A program made the position numbers and the translations under genes. The notes below the pieces were generated by a model. The model did no database searches. It saw only the letters and a list, made by a program, of their open reading frames with translations, and had not been told where the DNA came from. Below are positions 44,001 to 51,690 of a DNA stretch of 64,000 nucleotides, piece by piece; the stretch's first letter is position 1, and every line of letters begins with the position of its first letter. The stretch is from Anolis sagrei (Eukaryota; Chordata; Lepidosauria; Squamata; Anolidae). The DNA is taken from NCBI RefSeq assembly GCF_037176765.1, contig NC_090022.1:229707117-229771116 (forward strand), in the 5' to 3' direction.

Positions 44001-47000
44001 TAATTTAACATAGATCTAGTTACTCTAATTGACAATTCCGTATGTATGTGTCTTTGTGTGCATGTATGTTTTTAAGTATAGCCCATGACACAAAATATTT
44101 AACTGTTATTTAATTTTTATATTCAGATCTTAATGGATATCTTGTTTTAATTGTATTGTGCCTTACCTGCTGTTAGACTGCTTATGTTTCTATATCAGGG
44201 AAAGGGTGGGATAAAAATACATAAATAAATAAAAATAAAAATACTAAGTTCTGACTTTTCATGATTTGCCCTTTTGCTCCTAATAGCATGTGACTCTAGC
44301 CTTTAAGGAAATTCAACTTACTGAATATTTTGCATTCCATTTGCTTTCTCTCTCACACTTTTTTTTAAAGGAGGTAGTGATGCCTTTGCCAAACAATACA
44401 TTTCATTATATCCAAATTCAACTGTGACTATTTTTGACCTACCTGAAGTGGTGGAAAATGCAAAGAAGAGTTCTCTGTTCTCAGAGGAATACCGGATAAA
44501 TTTCCAGAGTGGTGAGATATGGTTTCAGTCATTATACCTAGTTTCAAACAAGACATTTATAAAAGTACCAGAAACCAACAGTGTATAAATTCCTTTTTTT
44601 AATGAAAGAAGCATGAAGCCCTTCCAGAGAGGTCCTATATCCCAGGATCTGATCCCAGATTTTCTGCTTTAAACTGGATTATATGAGTTCACACTGCCAG
44701 ATAATCTGGGATAAACAAAAAAGCTGGGATCAGATTCTGGGATATAGGGCCTGCCTGGAAGGGCCCACAGAGTGATCAGTGGGCCCTTCCAGTGGGCCCC
44801 AGGGAGTGAGCCCACAGAGTGACCAGTGGAAGAGGAGACAATTGGGGCTGAGATATAAGCTCTTTCATTCCCCCTCTTTTTCTATACTGAGGCCAATTGC
44901 CTCTTTCCTACCCCTTGAGGTTATTTCTTTCCTCTTAAAGTAGTTGATTTAGTTATTTGTTTCCTTTGTTGAGGCCCCTTCTACACTGCCAATAATCCAG
45001 ACGATGAAAGCAGAAAATCCACATTATCTGATTTCAACTGTATTTTCTTAGTCTACATTGCCATATAATCCAGTTTAAAGCAGATAACGTGTATTTTATA
45101 CAGCTGTGTAAAAGGGGCCTGAGAACATCTAACCATGGAGCTTCATCCTCAGTAAAGGTTGGCAGTTTACCCAACACTGATGACAAACACCTTTCTTGCA
45201 AGTACCTATTGCTAAATTATTTTTATCTATCTGCTTAGCTATCACAAGATGAATTTCCTGAAGTAATCCGTGGCCCTTTATACACTGCCATATAATCCAG
45301 ATGATCAAAGCAGATAATCCAAATAATCTTCTTTGATCTGGATTATATGAGTCTACACTGCCAGATAATCCAGTTCAAAACAGATAATCTGGATTTTAAA
45401 TGGAAGTATAGAAGTATAGAAGTATACAATTATGTTCCACCCACTTGTATTGCCTTAAATTGACTATATTCTGCACAAAACAGAAAGCTATATGTTCCTA
45501 CAATTGTCACAAGCCCAAGGCTTTCTATGAGTTAGATGGGGCAACTACACAATAGAATTAATCTAGTTTGCTTTAATTGCCATGAAGTTGTCGTTTTGCA
45601 AGGTCTTCAACCCTATCTGTTAAAAAATGCAGGTGATTTTAGGTTTATATTCTATTGCATTGAGCTATGGCAGTGAAAGTGGTGTCAAACTGCATTAATT
45701 TTACAGTTTAGATGCACCCAGAGTGAGACAATTACACCTGGCAGCAGTAGCTGAGAAAACATTGGTAGTTATCTGAGGGCCCTTCCACACAGCCATATAA
45801 TCCAGAATATCAAGGCAGATCATCCACAATATATGCTTTGAATTGGATTATCTGAGTCCACACTGTCACATAATCCAGTTCAATGTGGATTTTATACAAG
45901 AATGTGGAAAGGCTCTGAGTAATCCTCCTGATCCTTCAGGAAGGCCTTCTACCAGACGATAGATCTATGTGTGCCTCTATCAATTTCAACCTCTGCATTG
46001 CTCTAAAACAGTGTTTCTCAACCTTTCTAATGCCATTCCTCATGTTGTGGTGACTCCCAACCATAACATTATTTTTTTGCTACTTCATAACTGTAATTAT
46101 GCTACTGTTATGAATCGTAATGTAAATATCTGATTTGAAGGATTTTTTTTCATTCATTGGACCAAATTTGGCACGAATACCCGATACACCCAAATTTTGA
46201 ATACTGGTGGGGTGGGGTTGATTTTGTCATTTGGGGGTTGTAGTTGCAGGGATTTATAGTTCACTTACAATCAAAGAGCATTCTGAATTCCATTAACGAT
46301 GGAATTGAACCAATTTTCGTACACAGAACTCCCATGACCAACAGAAAATACTGGAAGGGTTTTGTAGGCATTGACCTTGATTTTTGTAGTTCACCTACAT
46401 CGAGAGAGCACTGTGGACTCAAACAATGATGGATCTGGACCAAACTTGGCATGAATACTCAATATGCCCAAATGGGAACACTGTTGGAGTTTGGGGAAAA
46501 TAAACCTTGACATTTGAGAGATGCTGGGATTTATAGGTCACCTACAATTAAAGAGAGTTCTGAACCCCACCAATGATAGAATTGTGCCAAATTTCCCTCA
46601 CAGATCTCCCATGACCAACAGAAAATACTGTGTTTTCTGATGGTCTTTGGTGACCTCTCTGACACCCCCTCACAACCCTCTCAGGGGTCCTGACCCCCAG
46701 GTTGAGAAACACTGCTATAAAATAACCTTGCTGAGAAAGATATTGTCCTTCCAATGATGGAAAAGTAAATTCCACTGTCAGATTAGCATTCTTCTTTACA
46801 TTGCATGAGGGCTCTTATCCTTTTCTACTGGCAATATGATTAATCTAATCTAACCTAATAATAGAGTTTTCCAAAAGATAGAAATAATTGTTCTCTGTAT
46901 TAATCATGATGCTGAAATAAACAGATGCCTCTATCCAATATTACAGGGGATTTTTTTAATGATCCAATTCCTGAAGCTGATCTGTATATATTGGCTAGAG

Positions 47001-50000
47001 TTGTCCATAGCTGGGATGATGAGAAGTGTTTGGCTCTGCTGAAAAAACTACACAAGGCTGGTAAGACTGGTATGTATTAGGCTTGGTTGATAAAAAAAAT
47101 GGTTCTAAACTCACTTCGGAAGTAGGGGGCGCTGGTGGTTTGATTCTAAAGTCTCTTCCGAATTTTTCTGAAAAAAGTAGGAACTTTCCGAAACTTCTGA
47201 ATCGTTAAGTTCATGGTGGGTGCGATTGCACAATATGCGGAAAAGAGCACTGGCATTGGGGAAATGTCAGGAGCGTCTCCCTCCCTTGCTTTTAGACCAA
47301 TCCTGATGAAACTTTATATACTGCTAGAACACATCCTCCTCTGTTAGCATACCAAATTTCAACATATTCAGATGATCCACTGATTGTTAAGAAATGTTTT
47401 AATCAATTGCAGAAATAATTTATTTTTAAAAAAGTAAAAGAGGTACCTCCTTGAATTTTCAAGGAAATGGCATAACGTTATAGGGGATCACTCCCCCCCC
47501 CCAAACTTTTAGACACATTCATACATCTACCAATTTTTGGTACATTTTAAAATCTTGATAGAATCTTTTTATTTAAAAAATGAATTTCTCTCATATTAAC
47601 CAAAAGAAGAAATCAATATCAGCCTGTTTCCCTGACAAGTGGAGGCTAGCATTGCACCTTGCCCCTCAATGAGCAAGTCCTGCCCCAGCAGAAGGAACCC
47701 TCAGAGGGGGGCATGCCAATCTGTGCCTTCCCTGACCTGGGAAAGTCCCCAATGTGCAGCTCAGTCTCTGCAGTGATGGGAAATGTAGTCTGAACTCCTA
47801 GAAGCCTGACTCATAACCCAGAAAGAAGGCAGATCAACTCACCCCCCACCCCTAAATAGACTACCTTGGGTAACTCTTCCCCTGCTTTGGAAAGACACCA
47901 GGCAACTTATGTTCAGGAGTGTTAGGATTTTTTTTTTAAAAAACACAACCCAGAAAGAAGGGAGACGCCCCAATAAAAAAGCAAAGCTTTAGAGAACAAA
48001 GAAGTAGTTTCCCAAACTCTTTCTATTAATTTTCCCTCCCTCTTCCTCCCAAACAAACAAACCCTCCCGAACAAATTTTTCCTTCTTCTCTCTCTCTCTT
48101 CTCTCTCCCTCCCTCTCTCTAAAAAAAAAACCCCTTCCCTTTCTTCTCCCTTCTGCCTTCCTCCCTTCTCCTTTGACTCCAATCCACCACCCACCCAACA
48201 GTGGCAGGACAAAACAGCAGCACAGAACTCCCAAGCCGCAACCTCCCTCGTCCCTTCACTGGCTGGAATGAGCGTTTCCAGGCATGTGCTTGGGTTTATA
48301 AGCAGCAATGGCTGTCAGACACTGGATAACCCCTCCCACCCTCCCCAAAACATAAGCCCTGATTGGCTGGGAGGCAAGCATCTTAGACTGCACCTCCCAG
48401 CAGGCTTATTTTCATCCAAAACACTTAGTCATAGTTCTGACTCGACTTCCGCACCATTGTAATCAATGGCCCAAGGCAATTGGAAACTATGGGGGACTTC
48501 TGCCTTATGGATACATGTCGGAAATCCCTCCAGAAGCCAAAAACATCTGGCTTTATTTCCGAGTTCCACAATATCCGAGCCAACACGCCCATGTCTACTA
48601 AGTGTACTTATTAGTATGGGATGGAGACAAGACTGCTCTGTACAGCCTATGATGAAGAACTGAGAATTCCTGGACTCACAATAAATAATGCTTTTAATTT
48701 GGTTGCAAGGGTCCCAGTTTCCATCCAAACTGGTATCTACAGAAACTAGCAGCAATAATTCTGGATTTTAAGACATATTATTTTCTAGTCTTTTAAGGAG
48801 GGCCTAGGGATTAAACCTGTGCTCTAAAATTGAGCTCTTCTACCATGTCTTCTCCAAGTCTTCTTCTTTTGTCTTCTGGAGGCATCTTTCAGTCTTCCAA
48901 TGTCTTCAAATATTAAGTGAATTGTGAGTTATCAGTCCCATTATCTATATAGGAGCCCGTCCTGCAGAATTCTGGGATTTGTAGTTTAGTGAGACTCAGG
49001 ACCTCTCTGGCCAAATAGGATTTAAAGTGGATAGATACTCTCGTGCAGGTTTCCTCAAACATTTTAAGCTGAGGTCAGGCTCATGGTGGAGTGTGGTGGG
49101 AACTATAGTTTGAAAAAAATGAACAAATTCCTATGCACACCATACATATCTTATTTGAAGTACAAAAAACCATGAAAGAATAATACAATATTAAAAAGGA
49201 ATAATTTTTTTTAACAAACATAAACTTGCCAGTATTTCATTGGGAAGTGTGGGCCTGCTTTTGGCTTATGTGATAGTCAAGTTAATTAGTATTGTTGTTG
49301 TTGTGTGCCTTCAAGTTGTTTCAGATTTAGGGTGACCCTCAATCTAATGTTCAAGGGAAGGGATAAATGATCTTGGTGGCCCACATCTAGTCTGTGGACC
49401 TTAGTTTGGGGACTCCTCCTATAGTGTGATGAAGTCCAATTTTTCATTATCACAAGAGTGAGAACACTGCGTAAAAGATCTTGCTGTAGAAAAGGGGGCA
49501 TGCAATTTTTGCCTATTTGTTGTAGGGACCCTCAAATTGGAGGGAACCCACTGGCCTGTGCTGCAGAGAGAGATCCATTGCCTACTAGATACCATGAGAA
49601 ATGCAGTATCAGTATAGTTCCATGTCATCCCATCTCATCCGCCAAAGGATTGATCATGTGTGCTGAAATGTGCATGTGTAGTTGGTGTGAGGCAAAAGAG
49701 TTGTTCATTCTTCCAGTGGATATATATCTTCTTTCTTTGTGCACTGACAGACATTCTCAAGTATTTCTCATGAGAAAAATACTCAAAAATGGACAGTAAT
49801 AGGTGATGACATCCTCTCTTTCCGAATTCAATTGACAGGTTGTGGTGTATTAATAGTGGAGATGGTTCTCAATGAAGACAGAAGTGGGCCTTTAGCAGCC
49901 CACATCTTCTCCATACTACTGCTGATTGTCTTAGAAGGAAAAGAACGGACCGCATCCGAGTACAATGCACTCCTTGGCGCAGCTGGATTCAAGGATGTCC

Positions 50001-50047
50001 AGTTCAAGAAAGGACAACTCCTTGATGCTGTTTATGGAAGAAAATAA
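30781..50047 (+). CDS. ASMT-like O-methyltransferase, copy 3 (complete, 8 exons)
   Basis: Eight exons (30781-30846, 37583-37757, 38139-38268, 40622-40690, 41727-41845, 44371-44511, 46947-47069, 49839-50047) have exactly the lengths and phases of copy 2 and give an intact 343-residue product. Motifs: [15 protein letters not shown] in the dimerisation domain, VCDLGGGSDAFA for SAM binding, ARVVHSWDD with catalytic His254, VEMVLNED retaining the catalytic Glu282, and LEGKERT with Glu310. Ser255 stands at the usual Asp, and Leu301 at human Asn302. By hand count about 82% of residues match copy 2. Intron 1 has swollen to about 6.7 kb by nested insertions (SPIN-like hAT, L1 with CR1, L2 and hAT). 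Intron 7 holds a private 1.5-kb insert. The coding exons are untouched, which suggests selection. A melatonin-type or other small-indole/phenol methyltransferase function is inferred, not shown. Confidence 0.93.
31090..31755 (+). mobile_element. SPIN-like hAT transposon, non-autonomous, copy 3 intron 1
   Basis: Ends CAGTGGTTCTCAACCT and AGGTTGAGAAACACTG (one mismatch as inverted repeats). Perfect 8-bp target duplication ATCTATAC at 31082-31089 and 31756-31763. The first 170 bp (AACGCCGCGACCCCTTAATA, TGTTGTGGTGACCCCCAACC) match what I remember of SPIN. The interior (31262-31673) is a different module with two related half-copies. Copy 2 has the empty site with a single ATCTATAC near 12515. Confidence 0.85.
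31811..31975 (-). repeat. (AAC)n plus L2-like tail, copy 3 intron 1
   Basis: About twelve AAC units, then CTTTATTTATATCCTGTCCT; paralog of 12569-12710. Confidence 0.65.
32250..32385. repeat. Short MITE-like element, copy 3 intron 1
   Basis: ATGCTGTAGAATGAATCCAC and ACTACAAATCCCAGGGTTGC; paralog of 13018-13140. Confidence 0.5.
33780..34213 (-). mobile_element. CR1 LINE 3' end nested in L1
   Basis: ATAGAATCATAGAATCAAAG tail at left. The reverse strand reads [40 protein letters not shown] and [20 protein letters not shown]. It ends abruptly after GATCATTTTAG, where L1 3' sequence resumes. Confidence 0.87.
34346..34476 (-). repeat. L2-like LINE tail nested in L1
   Basis: TTATTTATTTAAAACTTTTA, TATCCCAATCTTCTC and GAGGGACTCAGACTGGC. 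It is itself interrupted by the hAT MITE and continues after 34986. Confidence 0.6.
34485..34978. mobile_element. hAT non-autonomous element, 494 bp, with perfect target duplication
   Basis: Terminal inverted repeats TAGGGCTGGGCA and TGCCCAGCCCTA (12 of 12), flanked by TAAAATAC on both sides (34477-34484 and 34979-34986). Interior rich in TTTCGTAAT-like motifs. Contains ATTGTGCGGTCGCGTCCGCC, related to the reverse of 47210-47245. Confidence 0.9.
35345..35460 (-). repeat. L2-like LINE tail, copy 3 intron 1
   Basis: (TTTA)n then CTTTATTTGTATACCGCTCT and TCAGCCATTAGGCC. Confidence 0.6.
35560..36093 (-). mobile_element. Possible solo LTR fossil
   Basis: On the reverse strand the segment opens with TGTGATGGGG, has an AATAAAC-type signal before a short terminal segment, and lies alone without internal sequence. 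Family unknown. The ends are not sure and no target duplication was confirmed. Confidence 0.25.
36094..36483 (+). other. Copy 3 intron 1, no recognised element
   Basis: Contains two related stretches (AACCACTTCTTTCCAAAGGG and AACAATTGCTTTCCATGAGA contexts, each with CCCATA.GATACAA) suggesting an old internal duplication. No gene. Confidence 0.35.
36484..36790. repeat. Diverged direct duplication
   Basis: GGTTCCCTCTTTTCAGGACA and GAGTTCCCTCCTTTCAGGAC, then GTGATGAGTTCTGTGCCTCT and GTGATGAGTTCAGTGCCTCT, then TTTCTCAATGTGAT and TTTCCCAATGTGAT. Two units in direct order. Confidence 0.7.
36791..37300 (+). other. Copy 3 intron 1, unclassified
   Basis: A 129-codon open stretch (from 36750) with no recognised domain; probably repeat-derived or chance. 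From about 37305 (AAGAGGCTGACAGGAACTGC) homology to copy 2 intron 1 (13485 onward) resumes. Confidence 0.35.
37583..37757 (+). CDS. ASMT-like copy 3, exon 2
   Basis: 175 nt, acceptor tttgcag, donor gtaatc. Encodes [20 protein letters not shown] and [20 protein letters not shown]; dimerisation domain. Confidence 0.93.
38139..38268 (+). CDS. ASMT-like copy 3, exon 3
   Basis: 130 nt, acceptor tttaaag, donor gtaaga. Encodes [20 protein letters not shown], then [18 protein letters not shown]. Eight of 43 residues differ from copy 2. Confidence 0.92.
38490..39845 (+). mobile_element. LINE family A 3' part, copy 3 intron 3, split by an RPL39 retrocopy
   Basis: Encodes [20 protein letters not shown] and ALTYKKHC (38700-38790), a typical post-RT segment, then ESLxPG/TLHS..NLKKWG pieces and a 3' end with a short (AAATA) tail. 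Related copies are at 57916-58425 and 63555-64000 on the - strand. Many stops and shifts. The clade is uncertain (jockey/CR1-like group). Confidence 0.75.
39258..39602 (+). pseudogene. RPL39: Processed pseudogene of ribosomal protein L39
   Basis: Intronless copy of the 51-codon large-subunit protein eL39 with 5' leader. From ATG 39304 it reads [20 protein letters not shown] and then RLISQ, where the parent has PIPQW. The Trp codon is TAG at about 39379. [11 protein letters not shown] follows, and a 1-nt deletion near 39418-39424 puts the basic tail ([11 protein letters not shown]) in another frame, ending at TGA 39456-39458. It sits inside LINE A between GGATTAAG-type flanks (TTAAGAAATGGGG at left, TTAAGGGGGG at right). 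The related LINE at 63555-64000 shows the uninterrupted site. Dead copy. Confidence 0.9.
39850..40340 (+). other. Intron 3 segment shared with copy 2
   Basis: Paralog of 15990-16860 without the SINE. Contains a G17-type run at about 40062-40078. Confidence 0.5.
40622..40690 (+). CDS. ASMT-like copy 3, exon 4
   Basis: 69 nt, acceptor atttcag, donor gtaaac. Encodes [20 protein letters not shown] and NFC; linker exon strongly diverged from copy 2. Confidence 0.88.
40966..41240 (-). repeat. (GTT)n plus L2-like tail, copy 3 intron 4
   Basis: About twelve GTT units then CTTTATTTATATCCCACCTT and GGACTCAAGGCGGATAACAT; ends with GGAGCCATATAGGGCTTTGA. Much shorter intron than in copy 2. Confidence 0.65.
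41727..41845 (+). CDS. ASMT-like copy 3, exon 5
   Basis: 119 nt, acceptor tttcctag, donor gtaagt. Encodes [20 protein letters not shown], then [16 protein letters not shown] at the start of the SAM site. Confidence 0.93.
43340..43930 (-). mobile_element. L1 LINE fragment (start of ORF2 endonuclease), copy 3 intron 5
   Basis: The reverse strand at 43352-43573 reads [20 protein letters not shown] and [14 protein letters not shown], the N terminus of the L1 AP endonuclease. Upstream sequence to 43854 is open but unrecognised, possibly the ORF1/ORF2 junction. Absent from copy 2 intron 5. Confidence 0.75.
44371..44511 (+). CDS. ASMT-like copy 3, exon 6
   Basis: 141 nt, acceptor tttaaag after a pyrimidine run, donor gtgaga. 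Encodes [20 protein letters not shown], then [14 protein letters not shown] and FQS. Confidence 0.93.
44621..44767. mobile_element. Palindromic MITE, copy 3 intron 6
   Basis: GAAGCCCTTCCAGAGAGGTC and CTGCCTGGAAGGGCCC ends; paralog of 22013-22163. A short local duplication of CAGTGGGCCC follows. Confidence 0.68.
44973..45120. mobile_element. Palindromic MITE, copy 3 intron 6
   Basis: AGGCCCCTTCTACACTGCC and CAGCTGTGTAAAAGGGGCCT; paralog of 22545-22692. Confidence 0.68.
45267..45400. mobile_element. Palindromic MITE, degraded
   Basis: GTGGCCCTTTATACACTGCC and CAGATAATCTGGATTTT; paralog of 23152-23276. Confidence 0.5.
45538..45720. repeat. Palindromic MITE (GTGCATCTA family), copy 3
   Basis: GGGGCAACTACACAATAGAA at left, TTTTACAGTTTAGATGCACC at right; shared by all three gene copies. 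Confidence 0.62.
45776..45917. mobile_element. Palindromic MITE, copy 3 intron 6
   Basis: GAGGGCCCTTCCACACAGCC and AATGTGGAAAGGCTCT; paralog of 23671-23809. Confidence 0.65.
46009..46714 (+). mobile_element. SPIN-like hAT transposon, non-autonomous, copy 3 intron 6
   Basis: Ends CAGTGTTTCTCAACCT and AGGTTGAGAAACACTG form perfect 16-bp inverted repeats. Flanks CTCTAAAA and CTATAAAA (7 of 8). Same architecture as 31090-31755: SPIN-like outer part and the GTTCACCTACA-type inner module. Copy 2 has the empty site CTCTAAAA near 23890. Confidence 0.85.
46947..47069 (+). CDS. ASMT-like copy 3, exon 7
   Basis: 123 nt, acceptor attacag, donor gtatgt. Encodes [21 protein letters not shown] large copy-3-specific insertion begins about 8 bases inside the following intron, leaving only the donor consensus. 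Confidence 0.92.
47078..48602. mobile_element. 1.5-kb insertion private to copy 3 intron 7 (probable DNA transposon)
   Basis: Copies 1 and 2 read GGTATGTATACTTAG across the site. Copy 3 has GGTATGTA, then about 1.5 kb, then TACTTATTAGTATGG. Contains ATTGCACAATATGCGG, related in reverse to the hAT MITE at 34485-34978, and a long purine/pyrimidine-biased tract (48010-48140). No coding domain recognised. Ends are not resolved; possible weak inverted ends are TAGGCTTGG and CCATGTCTA. Confidence 0.55.
49046..49418. mobile_element. hAT MITE, copy 3 intron 7
   Basis: CAGGTTTCCTCAAACATTTT and TTAGTTTGGGGACTCCTC, with right flank CTATAGTG; paralog of 25715-26077. Confidence 0.68.
49839..50047 (+). 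CDS. ASMT-like copy 3, exon 8 (terminal)
   Basis: 209 nt to TAA, acceptor ttgacag. Encodes [37 protein letters not shown] and YGRK. Confidence 0.93.
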
Positions 50048-50227
50048 AACATCTCTCTTTAATTTCACGATTATCTCACTGTTAAAGTGTTATTCTCATG
50101 AAGTTCCGAACACTCTTTCTGTGTATGTTATTAATGAAGAAAATCAGATAAGATAGGATTAGCTAGGAGACTTTGTAGCAGATTGCTTTTACCTGAGACT
50201 ACTGAGAAAGGCGAGAGTTTTTACCCG

Positions 50228-50334
50228 CACCTGAGGCTGGATCTACACTGCCCTACATACCAGGATCTGACCCCAGATTATCTGCGCTGAACTCGATTAT
50301 ATGAGTCTAAGATAGATAAGGCAATGTAGATCCA
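50228..50334. mobile_element. Palindromic MITE, 3' flank of copy 3
   Basis: GGCTGGATCTACACTGCCCT and GGCAATGTAGATCCATCC ends. It is the intact counterpart of the MITE cut by the copia LTR at 27505-27531. Confidence 0.68.
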
Positions 50335-50429
50335 TCCTGAGTTAATTTGAAAGCAAATTGCTCCACACTCTGAACTCAGGCTGCCACAATTGAAGGAAAG
50401 TGAAAAGAGGTAAAGTAAGGGGATATATA

Positions 50430-50523
50430 AACTGGGGCTGGATCTACAATGCGGTAGCATCCAGTTCAAAGCAGATAATCTGGATTCAGAAACTGGATTA
50501 TATGACAGTGTAGATGGCACCTG
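50430..50523. mobile_element. Palindromic MITE
   Basis: GGGGCTGGATCTACAATGCG and GACAGTGTAGATGGCACC ends with CAAAGCAGATAATCTGGATT between. Confidence 0.55.
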
Positions 50524-50545
50524 GGATATTTTAAAAGCATCACAG

Positions 50546-51282
50546 AAAGTGGGATGAAAGGATTGATTGGAATTATCCCTGCAAAACTGGAAGAGTTGGT
50601 GGGCATGCTGTAGGAAATTAAAAACAAAAACAAAAACAAACAAAACCTGCATTCTCTACATTTTTGTTCATTCCTTTGTGAATAGACACAGAGAAAACTG
50701 TTTTCACTGCTGTTCTACAATTTAGACTATACATTCATTCATTCTACTCTGAGTGTCATCTTCTTAAGCTGTTTTAATAGTAAAAATTAGTAAATACATT
50801 GAATAATCCTAAATTTTGTATTTCACTTCTGATAATAGTAATAAAGGTTTTGGTTCTCTCTATTGTCTATGCTAATATTGATGCAAGTCCTCCAATATTT
50901 TTGTTTGTTTGGTGGCAGTGATACAATAGGAATTTGCAAATCACAGGTGAGTGATTCAGCTCAGACAATAAAAGTGTATAATGTTACAGGTAAGTAAAGT
51001 TTGAAAAACACAGAGGAGAGATTTAAAATCCTCAGGATGGGATTTGTAAACTCAAATATATATTTCAGGGATTCTTCAAACTGGCAAAAAGCCAATTTGA
51101 TTATAGCTTTAGATAATTTTAATTTTAATTTTTATAAATATGCATACGATATTTCCCTGTCCTGGTGTTTTCCTTATGAATATCCTATACCTAAAAAGCA
51201 GTTTTCCCTTTTTTTTCCTCATCTTCATTTTATGCAAGTAGGTGTTTGTACACATATAAACATTGAATATGAGATAATGCAG
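50546..51282 (+). other. 3' flank of copy 3
   Basis: Homologous in part to 6540-6800 after copy 1 (AATAAAGGTT, GGCAGTGATACAATAGGA against GATAGTGATACAGGAGGA). From about 51010 it is unlike anything else here. Confidence 0.5.
50840..50845 (+). promoter_or_regulatory. Candidate distal poly(A) signal, copy 3
   Basis: AATAAA in a block homologous to 6651-6656 of copy 1, about 790 nt after the stop. The matching position downstream of copy 2 has been disrupted by insertions. Confidence 0.35.
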
Positions 51283-51411
51283 CAGTGGCTCCCAAATGCT
51301 AGTTGTCCAGGTGTTTTGGACTTCAACTCCAAAGCCCCAGTCAGGCTAACAGTTGAAATGATAGAAGATGAAGTTCAAAACACCCAGGCAATGAAAGTTT
51401 GGGAACTACTG
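51283..51411. mobile_element. Palindromic MITE (CAGTGGTTCCCAAA family)
   Basis: Ends CAGTGGCTCCCAAA and TTTGGGAACTACTG; inner arms CAGGTGTTTTGGACTTCAAC and GAAGTTCAAAACACCCAG. No clear target duplication. Confidence 0.65.
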
Positions 51412-51690
51412 CCATGTAAGAATGGGAAATCTGTTGATCTCCAGATCCTGTTAGACTACAACTCCATGGTGATGGCTAAGTAAATAGAAGCAAAAGTCCA
51501 ACCATAATGGGAGGAACATGAGCCAATCTCTAGTGGCATAGAGTAATTGCAAACCCTTTCTCCAACTGAATTTTTATTTAGCACAAAGTTGAAATGATGT
51601 TTGCAAAAATTGGGGATACCCAAGTCTATAACAATATTTAGTGGAAACAAATCAATCAACAACCCAAAACCTCTACCAGTGCTTCCAAAT

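Noticed and set aside
47922-48308. 128-codon open frame on the - strand rich in RERE and KGE
   Set aside because: It is the translation of a purine/pyrimidine-biased tract inside a repeat insertion, and two frames are open at once.
942-50047. Assigning the symbol ASMT to the three genes
   Set aside because: Family and length fit, but key substrate and catalytic positions differ, and a canonical ASMT may lie elsewhere; the symbol is left empty.
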